From contig NZ_BMDO01000001.1 of assembly GCF_014635825.1 (NCBI RefSeq), forward strand, positions 868,001-932,000: a stretch of 64,000 nt of DNA, given 5' to 3'. Below are positions 26,764-34,989 of the stretch, piece after piece (the stretch's first letter is position 1; the number at the start of each line of letters is the position of its first letter). The notes beneath the pieces are model-generated. The model did no database searches. It was not told where the DNA came from and worked only from the letters and a program-made list of their open reading frames with translations. The translations under genes were made by a program, and so were the position numbers. Source of the DNA: Mucilaginibacter galii (lineage in GTDB: Bacteria > Bacteroidota > Bacteroidia > Sphingobacteriales > Sphingobacteriaceae).

Positions 26764-27312
26764 ATGAAAGTGACCACCACGGCTATTGAAGGCCTGCTCA
26801 TTTTAGAGCCCCGTATTTTCCCGGATGACAGGGGCTATTTTTACGAGAGCTACAATCAAAACAAGTTTAAAGAAATAGGCATCGACGCTAATTTTGTGCA
26901 AGACAATCAATCGTTTTCGCAAAAAGGTGCTTTACGGGGTTTACATGGCCAGGCCAACCCGTTTGCACAAGGTAAACTGGTGCGCGTATTGCAAGGCAGC
27001 GTGTTAGATATTGCGGTAGACATCCGCAAAAATTCACCTACTTACGGTCAGCATGTATCGGTAGAGTTAAGCGGAACTAACCATTTACAATTTTGGGTAC
27101 CACCCGGCTTTTTGCATGGCTTTGTAACGCTTGAAGATAATACCATATTCACTTACAAAGTGACTAACTTTTATGATAAGGCTTCAGAAATTGGCGTGAT
27201 CTGGAACGATCCTACGCTGGCTATTGGCTGGGGCGTAGATGCCCGCGAGGTGATGCTATCACCTAAGGACGAGATCTTGCCTTCTTTTGCCGACTTTAAC
27301 AGTCCATTCTAA
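26764..27312 (+). CDS. rfbC: dTDP-4-dehydrorhamnose 3,5-epimerase
   Basis: Epimerase of dTDP-L-rhamnose synthesis, which converts dTDP-4-keto-6-deoxyglucose to its L-lyxo isomer. The 182-residue cupin has the family's conserved segments: QDNQSFSQKGALRGLHGQ with the catalytic base His, GKLVRVLQG with the conserved Lys, DIAVDIRKNSPTYG, FWVPPGFLHGFVTLED and the Tyr of TYKVTNFY. It is a full-length copy, but rfbA, rfbB and rfbD are not beside it, so the rest of the pathway must be elsewhere. An intrinsic terminator follows 14 bases after the stop. Confidence 0.95.
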   Translation: MKVTTTAIEGLLILEPRIFPDDRGYFYESYNQNKFKEIGIDANFVQDNQSFSQKGALRGLHGQANPFAQGKLVRVLQGSVLDIAVDIRKNSPTYGQHVSVELSGTNHLQFWVPPGFLHGFVTLEDNTIFTYKVTNFYDKASEIGVIWNDPTLAIGWGVDAREVMLSPKDEILPSFADFNSPF

Positions 27313-27326
27313 GATTCGAAATACTG

Positions 27327-27360
27327 AGCCCCTTTCTAACCATAGAAAGGGGCTTTTTTT
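27327..27360 (+). terminator. intrinsic terminator after rfbC
   Basis: AGCCCCTTTCT and AGAAAGGGGCT form a perfect 11-base stem with a 6-base loop, followed by six to seven T. Confidence 0.92.
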
Positions 27361-27514
27361 GTGCCCGTTATTTTTACTTCGGCTGCATAGCTATTGCGGT
27401 TACCTGAAAACTACTTGTACTGCCGGTCTGCTTCATATAAAATTAAAAAAGACACTTTAACATCGTTATGAAAGATTTAGAGGATTGATTAACTTTATTC
27501 AAAAAACCTGAATC

Positions 27515-27904
27515 ATGAAAAAGAAAATCCTCTTCGTACTATGCCTGCTTTTCGGTTTGATGTTCATCAACGCCGGGCTCAACAAGTTTTTCAACTATAT
27601 GCCTATGCCTAAAGATATGCCCGCAAGCATGATGAAGGTAATGCATGCCTTTATGGAAATTAGCTGGCTGATGCCGCTGGTTGGCGCTACTGAAGTAATA
27701 GGTGGTATACTCATTATCATTCCCAAATACAGGGCGCTTGGTGCCATCATTGTTTTCCCGGTTATGATCGGCATTTTGCTTACGAATATATTTAATGCCC
27801 CGTCAGGATTACCCATAGCATTAACATTGCTGGCGGTAAACCTTTGGGCTATTTTTGACAACTGGCATAAATACACACCTATGGTTAGCGACGCCCGGAA
27901 CTAA
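27515..27904 (+). CDS. DoxX-family small membrane protein
   Basis: Integral membrane protein of the DoxX type, of 129 residues with four hydrophobic segments (about 4-20, 45-65, 71-90 and 97-115). The motif LMFINAGLNKFFNY near the first segment is the family signature. DoxX proteins are linked to thiosulfate/quinone chemistry or redox protection in some species, but most copies have no assigned role. A weak -7-like TAACTTTA lies about 20 bases before the ATG. It is followed by an SRPBCC-domain gene after 26 bases, probably in the same operon. Confidence 0.85.
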   Translation: MKKKILFVLCLLFGLMFINAGLNKFFNYMPMPKDMPASMMKVMHAFMEISWLMPLVGATEVIGGILIIIPKYRALGAIIVFPVMIGILLTNIFNAPSGLPIALTLLAVNLWAIFDNWHKYTPMVSDARN

Positions 27905-27930
27905 TTTTATCTCCTCAATTATAAACTCAT

Positions 27931-28356
27931 ATGGAAGCAACCAACCTCAGCCCCATTACCGTGTCAACTACGGTAAAAGCACCCGTAGCCAAAGTTTGGC
28001 AAATTTGGACCTCGCCCCGGCATATTACGCAATGGTGTGTTGCTACAGACACCTGGCATACACCAAGGGCAGAAAACCATTTGCGCCCCGGCGGCAAGTT
28101 CCTCTCGCGTATGGAGGCGAAAGACGGCAGTATGGGCTTTGACCTCAAAGGCGTTTACGACGCTATTATCGAAAACGAATTGATTACTTACGCTTTAGAC
28201 GACGGCCGCCAGGTGAAAGTAGATTTTACAGCCGATGCCGATCGAACCACCATCACAGAAACCTTCGACCCCGAAAACATGAACCCGATAGATATGCAAC
28301 AAGCCGGCTGGCAATCTATTTTAGATAATTTTAAACGGTATGTGGAAGGTATTTAA
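27931..28356 (+). CDS. SRPBCC/AHSA1-domain protein
   Basis: Cytosolic ligand-binding-fold protein of the SRPBCC (START-like) superfamily, activator-of-Hsp90-homology branch. The 141 residues show the typical order: strand with ITVSTTVKAPVAKVWQIWTSP, then HITQWCVATDTWHT, the central GGKFLSRMEAKDGSMGFDLKG, and the C-terminal helix MQQAGWQSILDNFKRYVE that closes the pocket. The ligand is unknown. It is probably co-transcribed with the DoxX gene upstream. Confidence 0.88.
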   Translation: MEATNLSPITVSTTVKAPVAKVWQIWTSPRHITQWCVATDTWHTPRAENHLRPGGKFLSRMEAKDGSMGFDLKGVYDAIIENELITYALDDGRQVKVDFTADADRTTITETFDPENMNPIDMQQAGWQSILDNFKRYVEGI

Positions 28357-28416
28357 CTGGAAATATTTTACTATTAGCTAAAGTTCCAACTGAAGTATTT
28401 ATAACAAATAAACATT

Positions 28417-28503
28417 GTCATTGCGAGGAGCGATAGCGACGTGGCAATCTTTGAGCGCTTAGTCACCTGTCACTGGAGATTGCCACGCTACGCTCGCAAT
28501 GAC
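28417..28503. repeat. palindromic repeat, GTCATTGCGAG family (copy 2)
   Basis: Opens GTCATTGCGAGGAGCGATAG and closes with CTCGCAATGAC, with inner arms GTGGCAATCTTTG and GGAGATTGCCAC. It fills most of the gap between two convergent genes and could also act as a terminator. Confidence 0.85.
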
Positions 28504-28559
28504 ATAATTTGCTAAAAAAATTTATAATTGCACTGCTGGCAATCTAATAGGAAGCAAAT

Positions 28560-29318
28560 TTACACCCTCAAATCTTTAGGCATTCTTCCATGCAATAAAA
28601 ATTCCGCCCATTTATCGCTGCCATTGCATTTGGCGGCTGCCGATGCCTGCTGCCAGTTGTAACTACAATGTATTTGCTCTATGTTGATGTGCGCACCATC
28701 CACTTTAACTATGGCATACTTGGCATGCGGCGTCATCGATTCCATAGCAAAGCGATGCTCACCGTTGCCTAAATAGGCAGGCAAACCCACACTACCGGGG
28801 TTCAGAATAATCTTTCCGTTTGACAGGTGCACCACCCTGTTTACATGCGAGTGTCCGCATAAAATAACGGGCTCTTTAATATGCTGTGTTTTAGCTACCA
28901 AATCTTCATCGTTATAAACAAACACACCCTGGGCAGTAACCTGTTCTAAAAGGTATTCGTTATCACTTTCAGGCGTACCATGGCTTACAAAAAACACCTC
29001 ATCACAAACAGCGGTTGGCGGCAGGCTTTGGAGCCAGGTAATAGTTTCTACAGATAAGTCGGACTTTACCCTTTCCATATTCTCTTTCTCCGATGGCTTA
29101 TTCAGACTTTCCAATATCTCCCTGTCGGTATTACCACTAATACAAAGCATAGGCGTTTGTCGTATCAAAGCAGCCGCTGCTTCGGGTTCCAGGGCACCAA
29201 ACACGTGATCGCCCAGGTTGATGATCTGGTCTACCTGCCGGGAACTGATATCGTTAAGCACCGCCCGTAGAGCCAGCGAGTTACCGTGAACGTCGGAAAT
29301 GATGGCATAGATTTTCAT
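28560..29318 (-). CDS. calcineurin-like metallophosphoesterase
   Basis: Binuclear metal phosphoesterase of the YfcE/MJ0936-like group, substrate not known. The 252-residue protein carries all five motifs: DVHGNSLAL (metal ligands Asp/His), GDHVFG, GNTD, SHG, GHSHVN, and the NPGSVGLP turn typical of this subgroup. It is cytosolic, with no signal peptide. It is a single gene flanked by palindromic repeats on both sides. Confidence 0.9.
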   Translation of the reverse strand: MKIYAIISDVHGNSLALRAVLNDISSRQVDQIINLGDHVFGALEPEAAAALIRQTPMLCISGNTDREILESLNKPSEKENMERVKSDLSVETITWLQSLPPTAVCDEVFFVSHGTPESDNEYLLEQVTAQGVFVYNDEDLVAKTQHIKEPVILCGHSHVNRVVHLSNGKIILNPGSVGLPAYLGNGEHRFAMESMTPHAKYAIVKVDGAHINIEQIHCSYNWQQASAAAKCNGSDKWAEFLLHGRMPKDLRV

Positions 29319-29379
29319 AGTGTTTACTTTTTATGCAATAACACTTTCTTACGGGTAAAGTTCAAATACATCATAAACC

Positions 29380-29477
29380 GTCATACCGAATTTATGTCGG
29401 CACCTCACAGGTTAAGTATCCGGCTATCACAGCTTTTTTACCGTTCTTTTGGGATGTCGAAATAAATTCGGCATAAC
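29380..29477. repeat. palindromic repeat, GTCATACCGAAT family
   Basis: The left arm GTCATACCGAATTTATGTCG pairs with the right arm CGAAATAAATTCGGCATAAC around a loop of about 55 bases. It lies upstream of the phosphoesterase gene and is followed 15 bases later by a copy of the GTCATTGCGAG family. Confidence 0.8.
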
Positions 29478-29492
29478 TGTTCTCTTAATCTC

Positions 29493-29580
29493 GTCATTGC
29501 GAGGTACGAAGCAATCGCTGAACGATAGGCCAACGCGCTTGGTTAGCCTCCGCAGAGATTGCTTCGTACCTCGCAATGAC
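29493..29580. repeat. palindromic repeat, GTCATTGCGAG family (copy 3)
   Basis: Perfect outer arms GTCATTGCGAGGTACGAAGC and GCTTCGTACCTCGCAATGAC. Compared with copies 1 and 2 the outer 11 bases are the same but the next block (GTACGAAGCAATC in place of AGCGATAGC...) differs on both sides in a matching way. Confidence 0.88.
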
Positions 29581-29595
29581 GGGCGTTGTAAAATT

Positions 29596-30414
29596 CTACT
29601 TAGCCGCAGGCGTGCTAATCAAATTGTACAACTCATCCAATTTTGGCGTCAACACAATTTCAATGCGGCGGTTTTTGGCGCGGGCTTCTGGCGTTGATGA
29701 TGGATCAATGGGTTGAAACTCACCTTTGCCTGTGGCGGTGATGCGTTGCGGGGCTATTTTTTCTACATCGGTTAAATAGCGGCTTACCGAGGTGGCACGC
29801 AATACGCTCAAATCCCAATTATCTTTGATCTGGCCAAGGTTTACTACACGTTGATTATCGGTATGGCCCTCAATAGATAAATTAATGTCGGCCTCTTTAT
29901 TGAGCACTACAGCCAGTTGCTTTAAGGCCTGCTTGCCTTTTTCATCAATCACTATGCTTCCTGACGGGAACAACAGCTTATCGGTCAACGATACATATAC
30001 CTTACCGTTACGTATATCTACCGACAACCCACTTTGCTGAAAGCCTAAAAGGGCTTGTTGTAATTTATCGCGCAGGGCATTGGTAGCTTCGTCGCGCTTA
30101 CGTAAAATATCTTCCACCTCGCGCAGGCGGGCTTCACGTTTTTGCAAATCGCCCGATAGTTGGGTCAGTTTAGTAGAGTTGCTGTTGTAGCTGCTATTCA
30201 GGGCGTTGTAGTTGTGTTGCAGATCGGCTATTTCGCGGTGCAGGCGGGCGGTATCACCTTGTAACCTGGCCAGTTCGGTTTCGAGGGTTGTGGTGCGGGT
30301 TTGCAATGAATCGCGCCCGGCTACCAACGCCTTGTAAGCCTTGGGCGACATTACCTTGCACGAATGCAGCGCTAATCCGCCGATGAGTGCTAATAGAATA
30401 AATTTTATTTTCAT
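29596..30414 (-). CDS. OmpA-family lipoprotein with coiled coil
   Basis: Peptidoglycan-binding outer membrane lipoprotein. The 272-residue protein has a lipoprotein signal (LHSC, Cys19), a long coiled coil at about 35-135 (heptad-like Leu/Asp/Glu pattern, TTLETELARLQGDTARL), and a C-terminal OmpA-like domain (about 145-260) with IEGHTDNQRV, LSVLRATSVSRYL, TATGKGEFQPI and RAKNRRIEIVL. This layout is usual for Bacteroidota OmpA/MotB-type tethers. It is a single gene flanked by palindromic repeats. Confidence 0.9.
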   Translation of the reverse strand: MKIKFILLALIGGLALHSCKVMSPKAYKALVAGRDSLQTRTTTLETELARLQGDTARLHREIADLQHNYNALNSSYNSNSTKLTQLSGDLQKREARLREVEDILRKRDEATNALRDKLQQALLGFQQSGLSVDIRNGKVYVSLTDKLLFPSGSIVIDEKGKQALKQLAVVLNKEADINLSIEGHTDNQRVVNLGQIKDNWDLSVLRATSVSRYLTDVEKIAPQRITATGKGEFQPIDPSSTPEARAKNRRIEIVLTPKLDELYNLISTPAAK

Positions 30415-30448
30415 GATATGGGAGTTGATTGTTTGCTTGAGTTAAGCT

Positions 30449-30584
30449 GTCAGTCTAAGCATCCGCCGCTTGGTGAAGTCTTCGACAAGCTCAGACTGAC
30501 AGATTCTTTTTTTATTTCTCACTTGTCATGCTGAGCTTGTCGAAGCATTCGCCGCTCGGTTAAGTCTTCGACAAGTTCAGACTA
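30449..30584. repeat. two palindromic repeats, GTCAGTCTGAGC family
   Basis: Two adjacent hairpin units. The first (30449-30500) opens GTCAGTCTAAGC and closes CTTCGACAAGCTCAGACTGAC. The second (30525-30584) opens GTCATGCTGAGCTTGTCGAAG and closes CTTCGACAAGTTCAGACT. A third copy is at 60969-61030. Confidence 0.85.
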
Positions 30585-30595
30585 AGAGATGGAAG

Positions 30596-31258
30596 TTAAT
30601 TGATAGCATTATTCAAAAACACATTCAACGGATGTATCTTAGCACATAACTGCGCTACCAGCTTTACGGCGTTAGGGCCGGTAAGCTCCTTGTCTTTTAA
30701 ATCGCGGTAGGCTATAAAACTCTTCAGCTTTAGCAGTTCAATGTTTTCGTTATCGGCATCGTAACCTTTGGGCAGCGTTTTAAGCTTCTCCTGTTCACGA
30801 AACTCGCCGAAGGTCTTTTTGAAATCGGCAGTATCTACAATGGAGGTCAGGTCGGCAGCATTGTAATCAATTTCCTGGCGAATGCTTTTGATGTGCTCGC
30901 CTTGCGGCATCCAGTAACCACCGGCAATGAACGATTTGTTGCCCGGTTCTATTTGCAGGTAGTAACCAATTTCTACCGTTTTATTTTTGGTAAGCCTTCC
31001 AATGGCCATATTGGTTTTATAAGGCGTTTTGTCTTTACTGAACCGGATATCGCGGTAAATACGCATTACACACTTTTTAGGGTCGAGCGAGTCATCCACA
31101 CCGGCATCTTCTTTACTCAACGCTTCAATTAATTTACCGGCAAAAGCAATCACATCCTCGTGTGCTTTATCGTACCGCTCTTTGTTGGCCTGAAACCATT
31201 CGCGGCTGTTGTTCTCTTTTAAATCGGCTATAAAAGCTAGAGTATCAGGATGGATCAT
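30596..31258 (-). CDS. DUF2461-family protein
   Basis: Cytosolic protein of unknown function, full-length DUF2461 (TIGR02453-like). The 220 residues contain the family's N-terminal pattern FIADLKENNSREWFQANKERYD and the conserved MRIYRDIRFSKDKTPYKTNM, followed by GYYLQIEPGNKSFIAGGYWMP. Its start codon overlaps the end of the DUF983 gene by 14 bases, so the two are translated in tandem. Confidence 0.9.
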   Translation of the reverse strand: MIHPDTLAFIADLKENNSREWFQANKERYDKAHEDVIAFAGKLIEALSKEDAGVDDSLDPKKCVMRIYRDIRFSKDKTPYKTNMAIGRLTKNKTVEIGYYLQIEPGNKSFIAGGYWMPQGEHIKSIRQEIDYNAADLTSIVDTADFKKTFGEFREQEKLKTLPKGYDADNENIELLKLKSFIAYRDLKDKELTGPNAVKLVAQLCAKIHPLNVFLNNAIN

Positions 31259-31643
31259 TGGTATCTAAATAAGCTTGGTAATGTATTTTGGGCGAAAGCC
31301 AATATAGCAATATAATGCGCGAATACCGGTAATTGAATGGTGCCAGCAGGAAGCATCCGCCTAATATTAACGCTAGGTATAACCATGGCGACTCCATATT
31401 ACCCGTAAGTATATAAGTGGCCATAGCAATGGTAACGGCCTGGGCCACATTGAACGCATAGCTTACATACATGGCGGCATAAAAGTAACCGGGTTCTATT
31501 TCAAAGTGCAAACCGCAACGCGGACAGGTTTCATGCATGGTGTTGCCACCAATGCTGTACATTTTGCCTTTAAACATGTTACCGCGGCGGCATTTAGGGC
31601 ATTTGGCATGTAGCATAGCCCAGGCTTTGGGTGTTTGAGGCAT
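31245..31643 (-). CDS. DUF983-family zinc-ribbon membrane protein
   Basis: Small membrane protein with an N-terminal zinc ribbon. In its 132 residues the motif CPKC at about 14-17 and CPRC at about 40-43 can bind one zinc, followed by two hydrophobic segments (about 52-75 and 84-105). DUF983 proteins are often found near cytochrome oxidase genes; here the gene is just downstream of the oxidase block but behind a terminator. It overlaps the DUF2461 gene by 14 bases. Function is unknown. Confidence 0.88.
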   Translation of the reverse strand: MPQTPKAWAMLHAKCPKCRRGNMFKGKMYSIGGNTMHETCPRCGLHFEIEPGYFYAAMYVSYAFNVAQAVTIAMATYILTGNMESPWLYLALILGGCFLLAPFNYRYSRIILLYWLSPKIHYQAYLDTNDPS

Positions 31644-31660
31644 AAAGCAGCTGTTTTATA

Positions 31661-31690
31661 CAAAAATATCCGGCATGTGGGGCCGGATAT
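31661..31690 (-). terminator. terminator at the end of the oxidase accessory operon
   Basis: ATATCCGG and CCGGATAT flank a 9-base loop; on the - strand the stem is followed by TTTTTG. It starts 3 bases after the stop of the small CxxC membrane protein. Confidence 0.75.
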
Positions 31691-31693
31691 ATG

Positions 31694-31972
31694 TTAGTTT
31701 AAATGAAATTTTTCTTTCCCCATATTGATGTCTACATCTTTACGGCGAAAACGCTTATACCATATAATACCAACCGCGGCTATAGCTATGTATGGTGCGG
31801 CAAGCAGGTACATAATACCATTGTTTAGTCCGTTGGCTTCGGTGTTACCATCCTTAACCCCCGCTTCGGCCGTTGCCGAACACATGGCACATTGTGCTGC
31901 GGCAGGCTGTGCGCTTAAAACAAGCAGCCCAAGGCACAAAGTGCAGAGTAATAGTTTCACGCTGTTTATCAT
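31694..31972 (-). CDS. small CxxC membrane protein of the oxidase operon
   Basis: Unrecognised family. From the ATG at 31972 the 92-residue protein has a signal peptide (about 1-25, ending PAAAQ), then CAMCSATAEAG with a CxxC pair right after the cleavage site, a single membrane segment (about 53-71, GIMYLLAAPYIAIAAVGII) and a basic cytoplasmic tail. It closes the ctaA-ctaB-coxC-Sco-DUF420 operon, suggesting a role in copper or heme handling or as an oxidase-associated small subunit; that is inference from position. A TTG at 31978 is a less likely start. Confidence 0.75.
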   Translation of the reverse strand: MINSVKLLLCTLCLGLLVLSAQPAAAQCAMCSATAEAGVKDGNTEANGLNNGIMYLLAAPYIAIAAVGIIWYKRFRRKDVDINMGKEKFHLN

Positions 31973-31996
31973 ATACAAAAGTACCTAATTTAAATC

Positions 31997-32575
31997 TTAA
32001 AAATTATAATAGGGCGATATCATTAAGTAAACCACAACACCGCTCACCGTTACATAAAACCAAATAGGAAAAGTCCACCTTACCAGTTTCTTATGTTTTT
32101 CTACCTGCATTTGCAGGCCACGGTAAAAGCTTAATAGTATTAAAGGTAATACAATTGCAGCCAGCACAATGTGTGTTACTAATATAACATAGTAAACGTA
32201 TCTTATATTGCCCACCGCAGCTTTTTCTAAATCGGAGGCAATGTGGTCGCCGTTTAAATCGCCGTAGTACGTTCCGGGGCTTAACCAGTGAAACAGGATG
32301 TACGATACCAGGAACAACGACGATAGGGTGAATGCTGCAATATTGGTACGTTTGTGAGCAGTTACCTGGCCGTGGCGTATAAAGTATAGCGAAACCATCA
32401 GCAAGATGCTACAGGCTCCGTTGAAGAAAGCATTTAGCTTTGGTAAAAAGTATAACAGTGAAGGCGATACATCCGGCTTAGGCAAAATCTTCATACCCAA
32501 GATAACCACCACCACAAAAACGAATATGGAAATACCGGCTACAAAGCGAAATATAAATTTATCGGTTACGTTCAT
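31997..32575 (-). CDS. DUF420-family membrane protein
   Basis: Integral membrane protein related to CtaM/DUF420, which assists cytochrome oxidase maturation in some bacteria. The 192 residues from the ATG at 32575 have five to six hydrophobic segments and the conserved polar residues of the family (FNGACSILLMVSLYFIRHG; FHWLSPGTYYGD; THIVLAAIVLPLILL; HKKLVRWTFPIWFYVTVSGV). The start codon follows the Sco stop codon after two bases. The in-frame TTG at 32581 would overlap the Sco stop and is less likely. Confidence 0.88.
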   Translation of the reverse strand: MNVTDKFIFRFVAGISIFVFVVVVILGMKILPKPDVSPSLLYFLPKLNAFFNGACSILLMVSLYFIRHGQVTAHKRTNIAAFTLSSLFLVSYILFHWLSPGTYYGDLNGDHIASDLEKAAVGNIRYVYYVILVTHIVLAAIVLPLILLSFYRGLQMQVEKHKKLVRWTFPIWFYVTVSGVVVYLMISPYYNF

Positions 32576-32577
32576 GA

Positions 32578-33276
32578 TCAATCAGGAGCTTTTATTTTGC
32601 GCAGTTCTTCGGAAATCTGCACTTTAATTTCATCGTTTAAGCGCACTACATCTGGTAACGAGGTACCATTGTAGTTACCGCGAATGCGCTTTTCGGCATC
32701 AATCAATATGAGCTGGTTGCTAAATATAAATTCATCACCTGCCTTAACCGCATTAACCAGGAAACCTTTACGGGCCAGGTTATAGGTAACACTGGTATCG
32801 CCGGTCAGAAACATCCACTTATCGGCGGGTAAGCGATATGTTTTAGCATAATTAAGCAATACGGCCGGGTTATCGCGCTGCGGATCAACCGTAATGCTTA
32901 CAAATTTAACCATACGGTTTTTACGGTAAGCCCAGGCAAGGCGCTCTATATTCTTATTCACAGCCGCACAAACCTCGGGGCAGTTGGCGTAAAAGAAATT
33001 AACCACAAAAACCTTGTATTCGAAATCTTTAACCGTTACTGGCTTGCCTAACTGGTTGGTAAGCTCAAAGTTGCCTATTTTGTGATAAATAGTATCGGGA
33101 ATGTATTTACCATGGTAACGGTGACCTGTTTTAGCCACTTGTTTTGGCCCGTAAATAGCCAGCGGCTTATAGCGGTTTTTACCTTTTACGGTTAGTAAAT
33201 AATATAAAAATCCCGGTACCGCTAAAATGAGTACCAGGACTATTATTTTTTTTACCTTAAGAGACAGGTTGTTCAT
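32578..33276 (-). CDS. Sco-family copper chaperone, histidine ligand missing
   Basis: Membrane-anchored thioredoxin-fold protein of the SCO1/SenC family, which delivers copper to the CuA site of oxidase subunit II. The 232-residue protein has one N-terminal membrane anchor (about 10-30) and the metal motif FYANCPEVC (Cys99, Cys103). The conserved histidine that completes the copper site, usually in a segment like EFVHS just before the LID strand, reads EFIFS here, with Phe185 in the His position. The rest of the fold is intact (FVSITVDPQRDNPAVL; LIDAEKRIRG). It sits between oxidase subunit IV and DUF420 genes in the oxidase operon. Confidence 0.9.
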   Translation of the reverse strand: MNNLSLKVKKIIVLVLILAVPGFLYYLLTVKGKNRYKPLAIYGPKQVAKTGHRYHGKYIPDTIYHKIGNFELTNQLGKPVTVKDFEYKVFVVNFFYANCPEVCAAVNKNIERLAWAYRKNRMVKFVSITVDPQRDNPAVLLNYAKTYRLPADKWMFLTGDTSVTYNLARKGFLVNAVKAGDEFIFSNQLILIDAEKRIRGNYNGTSLPDVVRLNDEIKVQISEELRKIKAPD

Positions 33277-33285
33277 CAGGCTTGT

Positions 33286-33630
33286 TTACCTTAAATCAAC
33301 CCAGTGGTGGCTTTCGTTGGTAAGTACCAGTATTAAACCGATGATGAACAGTGTAGGCACCAATATGGAGTATACCATGCCTATTTTTTCAAACTTTAAG
33401 TGCATGAAGTAAGCCACAATGTAAAATGCTTTAGCCAGCGTTAAAACAATGTATATAGGATTAGCTACATGAATAGGAACTATGTTTTTGGGAACAAGGT
33501 ACAATGCTATGAAAAACTCTATAGCGGTAATACCCAGCAATACGAAGAACACATTCCATATTTTTTTACGGGTCATGGTGTCATGCTCCGCATGTTCTTC
33601 ATGAATTTCTGTATGTTTTATTTCTGACAT
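33286..33630 (-). CDS. cytochrome c oxidase subunit IV
   Basis: Small accessory subunit of the aa3-type oxidase. The 114-residue protein has an N-terminal His/Glu-rich stretch (HTEIHEEHAEHDTMTRKKIW) and three hydrophobic segments (about 25-45, 53-73, 82-103), with the family's AYFMHLKFEK motif between the second and third. It is placed between subunit III and Sco as usual in Bacteroidota. Confidence 0.9.
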   Translation of the reverse strand: MSEIKHTEIHEEHAEHDTMTRKKIWNVFFVLLGITAIEFFIALYLVPKNIVPIHVANPIYIVLTLAKAFYIVAYFMHLKFEKIGMVYSILVPTLFIIGLILVLTNESHHWVDLR

Positions 33631-33659
33631 GATCTTGTTAAATCAGCTAAATGTGATAA

Positions 33660-34379
33660 TTATACTAAGTAAAAGAAGGTAAACACGAATACCCAAACCA
33701 AGTCTACAAAGTGCCAGTAAAGGCCTACTTTTTCAACCATGCCATAAGTACCACGGCGATCGTAAGTACCTAATAACACATTAACGAGGATGATGATATT
33801 AATAATAACCCCTGTAAATACGTGAAAACCATGGAAACCGGTAATGGTAAAGAACAGGTTAGCAAATTGCTGTGTGTATACGGCAGATGGCTTAGTACCG
33901 TCTGGGAAAAATTCGCCAATTTCCTTAGGCATTTTACCCCAGCCAAATCCTTCATGAAATAAGTGGCTCCACTCCAGCGCCTGGCAACCTAAAAACATAA
34001 AACCACCAATTACTGTGGCAATCATCCACCAGGCTACTTCTTTACGAGCACCACGGTGACCGGCCTCAACGCCCAGTACCATGGTTACCGAACTCATAAT
34101 GAGGATAAACGTCATGATACCCACGAACACCAACGGAGCGCCGTGCTCAATAGAAGTTAAGGGTACTGATTGGAAAATATGATCGGCTGCTGGCCATGCT
34201 GTAGCGCTGAAACGCAATGCGCCATATGCAATTAATAATGAAGAAAAAGTAAACGCATCTGATAACAGGAAAAACCACATCATCATTTTGCCGTATTCCA
34301 CCGAAAACGGCGACCGTCCGCCAGCCCATGGCGTTGTTTTTACTTCATCTATAGGTGATGTAACCGCTGTTGTACTCAT
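33660..34379 (-). CDS. coxC: cytochrome c oxidase subunit III (second copy)
   Basis: Heme-copper oxidase subunit III. The 239-residue protein has a short polar N-terminus and about five membrane segments, with the family motifs WFFLLSDAFTFSSLL, FLGCQALEWSHL and the C-terminal TGFHGFHVFTGV and GLYWHFVDLVWVFVF. Those last two carry the conserved histidines of helices VI-VII. It is the longer of two adjacent subunit III genes; the pairing of a long and a short form is common in Bacteroidota oxidase operons. Confidence 0.93.
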   Translation of the reverse strand: MSTTAVTSPIDEVKTTPWAGGRSPFSVEYGKMMMWFFLLSDAFTFSSLLIAYGALRFSATAWPAADHIFQSVPLTSIEHGAPLVFVGIMTFILIMSSVTMVLGVEAGHRGARKEVAWWMIATVIGGFMFLGCQALEWSHLFHEGFGWGKMPKEIGEFFPDGTKPSAVYTQQFANLFFTITGFHGFHVFTGVIINIIILVNVLLGTYDRRGTYGMVEKVGLYWHFVDLVWVFVFTFFYLV

Positions 34380-34401
34380 TTGTACTTATTGTATAGGATG
34401 A

Positions 34402-34989
34402 TTAATTCTGGTTCAAAAGTAAAAAAACATAGAGATAAATCCATATAATATCGACAAAATGCCAAAAAATAGAAGTCATCTCCATCCGGAACAAATTTAT
34501 AACCTGTGGCGTTTTCCGGTAGGTGCTCACCAGGCTTACTATCAATAACACCAAACCGGCCAAAATGTGCAGCAAGTGCATCAAAGAAAATACATAAACA
34601 AAGGATATGGAGGCATTAGGGTTAATAAAGTAAGCCTTCATTTCGAACGCCAGCACGTACCACGCATACACCTGCATACCCAAAAACCCTAATCCAAGTA
34701 TAAAGGTTGCCCACAAAAACGTGCGCTGCTTAGCAAACTGTAATTTCTTGGCTGCATTGCTGGCCAAAAACATAGTTAAGCTACTTACAATGATAATACC
34801 CGTGCTGTACATAAAGGCTACAGGAAGGTTCATTTTTAAAGCATGGCCTTTACCGCCAATATATACGATAAAGCCGCTGGTAAGTGCCGCAAAAAACATG
34901 AACGATGTGAACAGGAATATCCACATGTTAAAGCGTTTGGGCGTTAGGTCTAATTTATTTTTATCTTGTTCAAATCGTGCCATCATCAT
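34402..34989 (-). CDS. coxC: cytochrome c oxidase subunit III (short, first copy)
   Basis: Shorter subunit III homologue of 195 residues with five membrane segments and the motifs MWIFLFTSFMFFAAL, GLGFLGMQVYAW, SLMHLLHILAGL and SIFWHFVDIIWIYLY. Three consecutive ATG codons at 34989, 34986 and 34983 make the exact start uncertain. The first overlaps the ctaB stop codon, which points to coupled translation. Confidence 0.92.
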   Translation of the reverse strand: MMMARFEQDKNKLDLTPKRFNMWIFLFTSFMFFAALTSGFIVYIGGKGHALKMNLPVAFMYSTGIIIVSSLTMFLASNAAKKLQFAKQRTFLWATFILGLGFLGMQVYAWYVLAFEMKAYFINPNASISFVYVFSLMHLLHILAGLVLLIVSLVSTYRKTPQVINLFRMEMTSIFWHFVDIIWIYLYVFLLLNQN

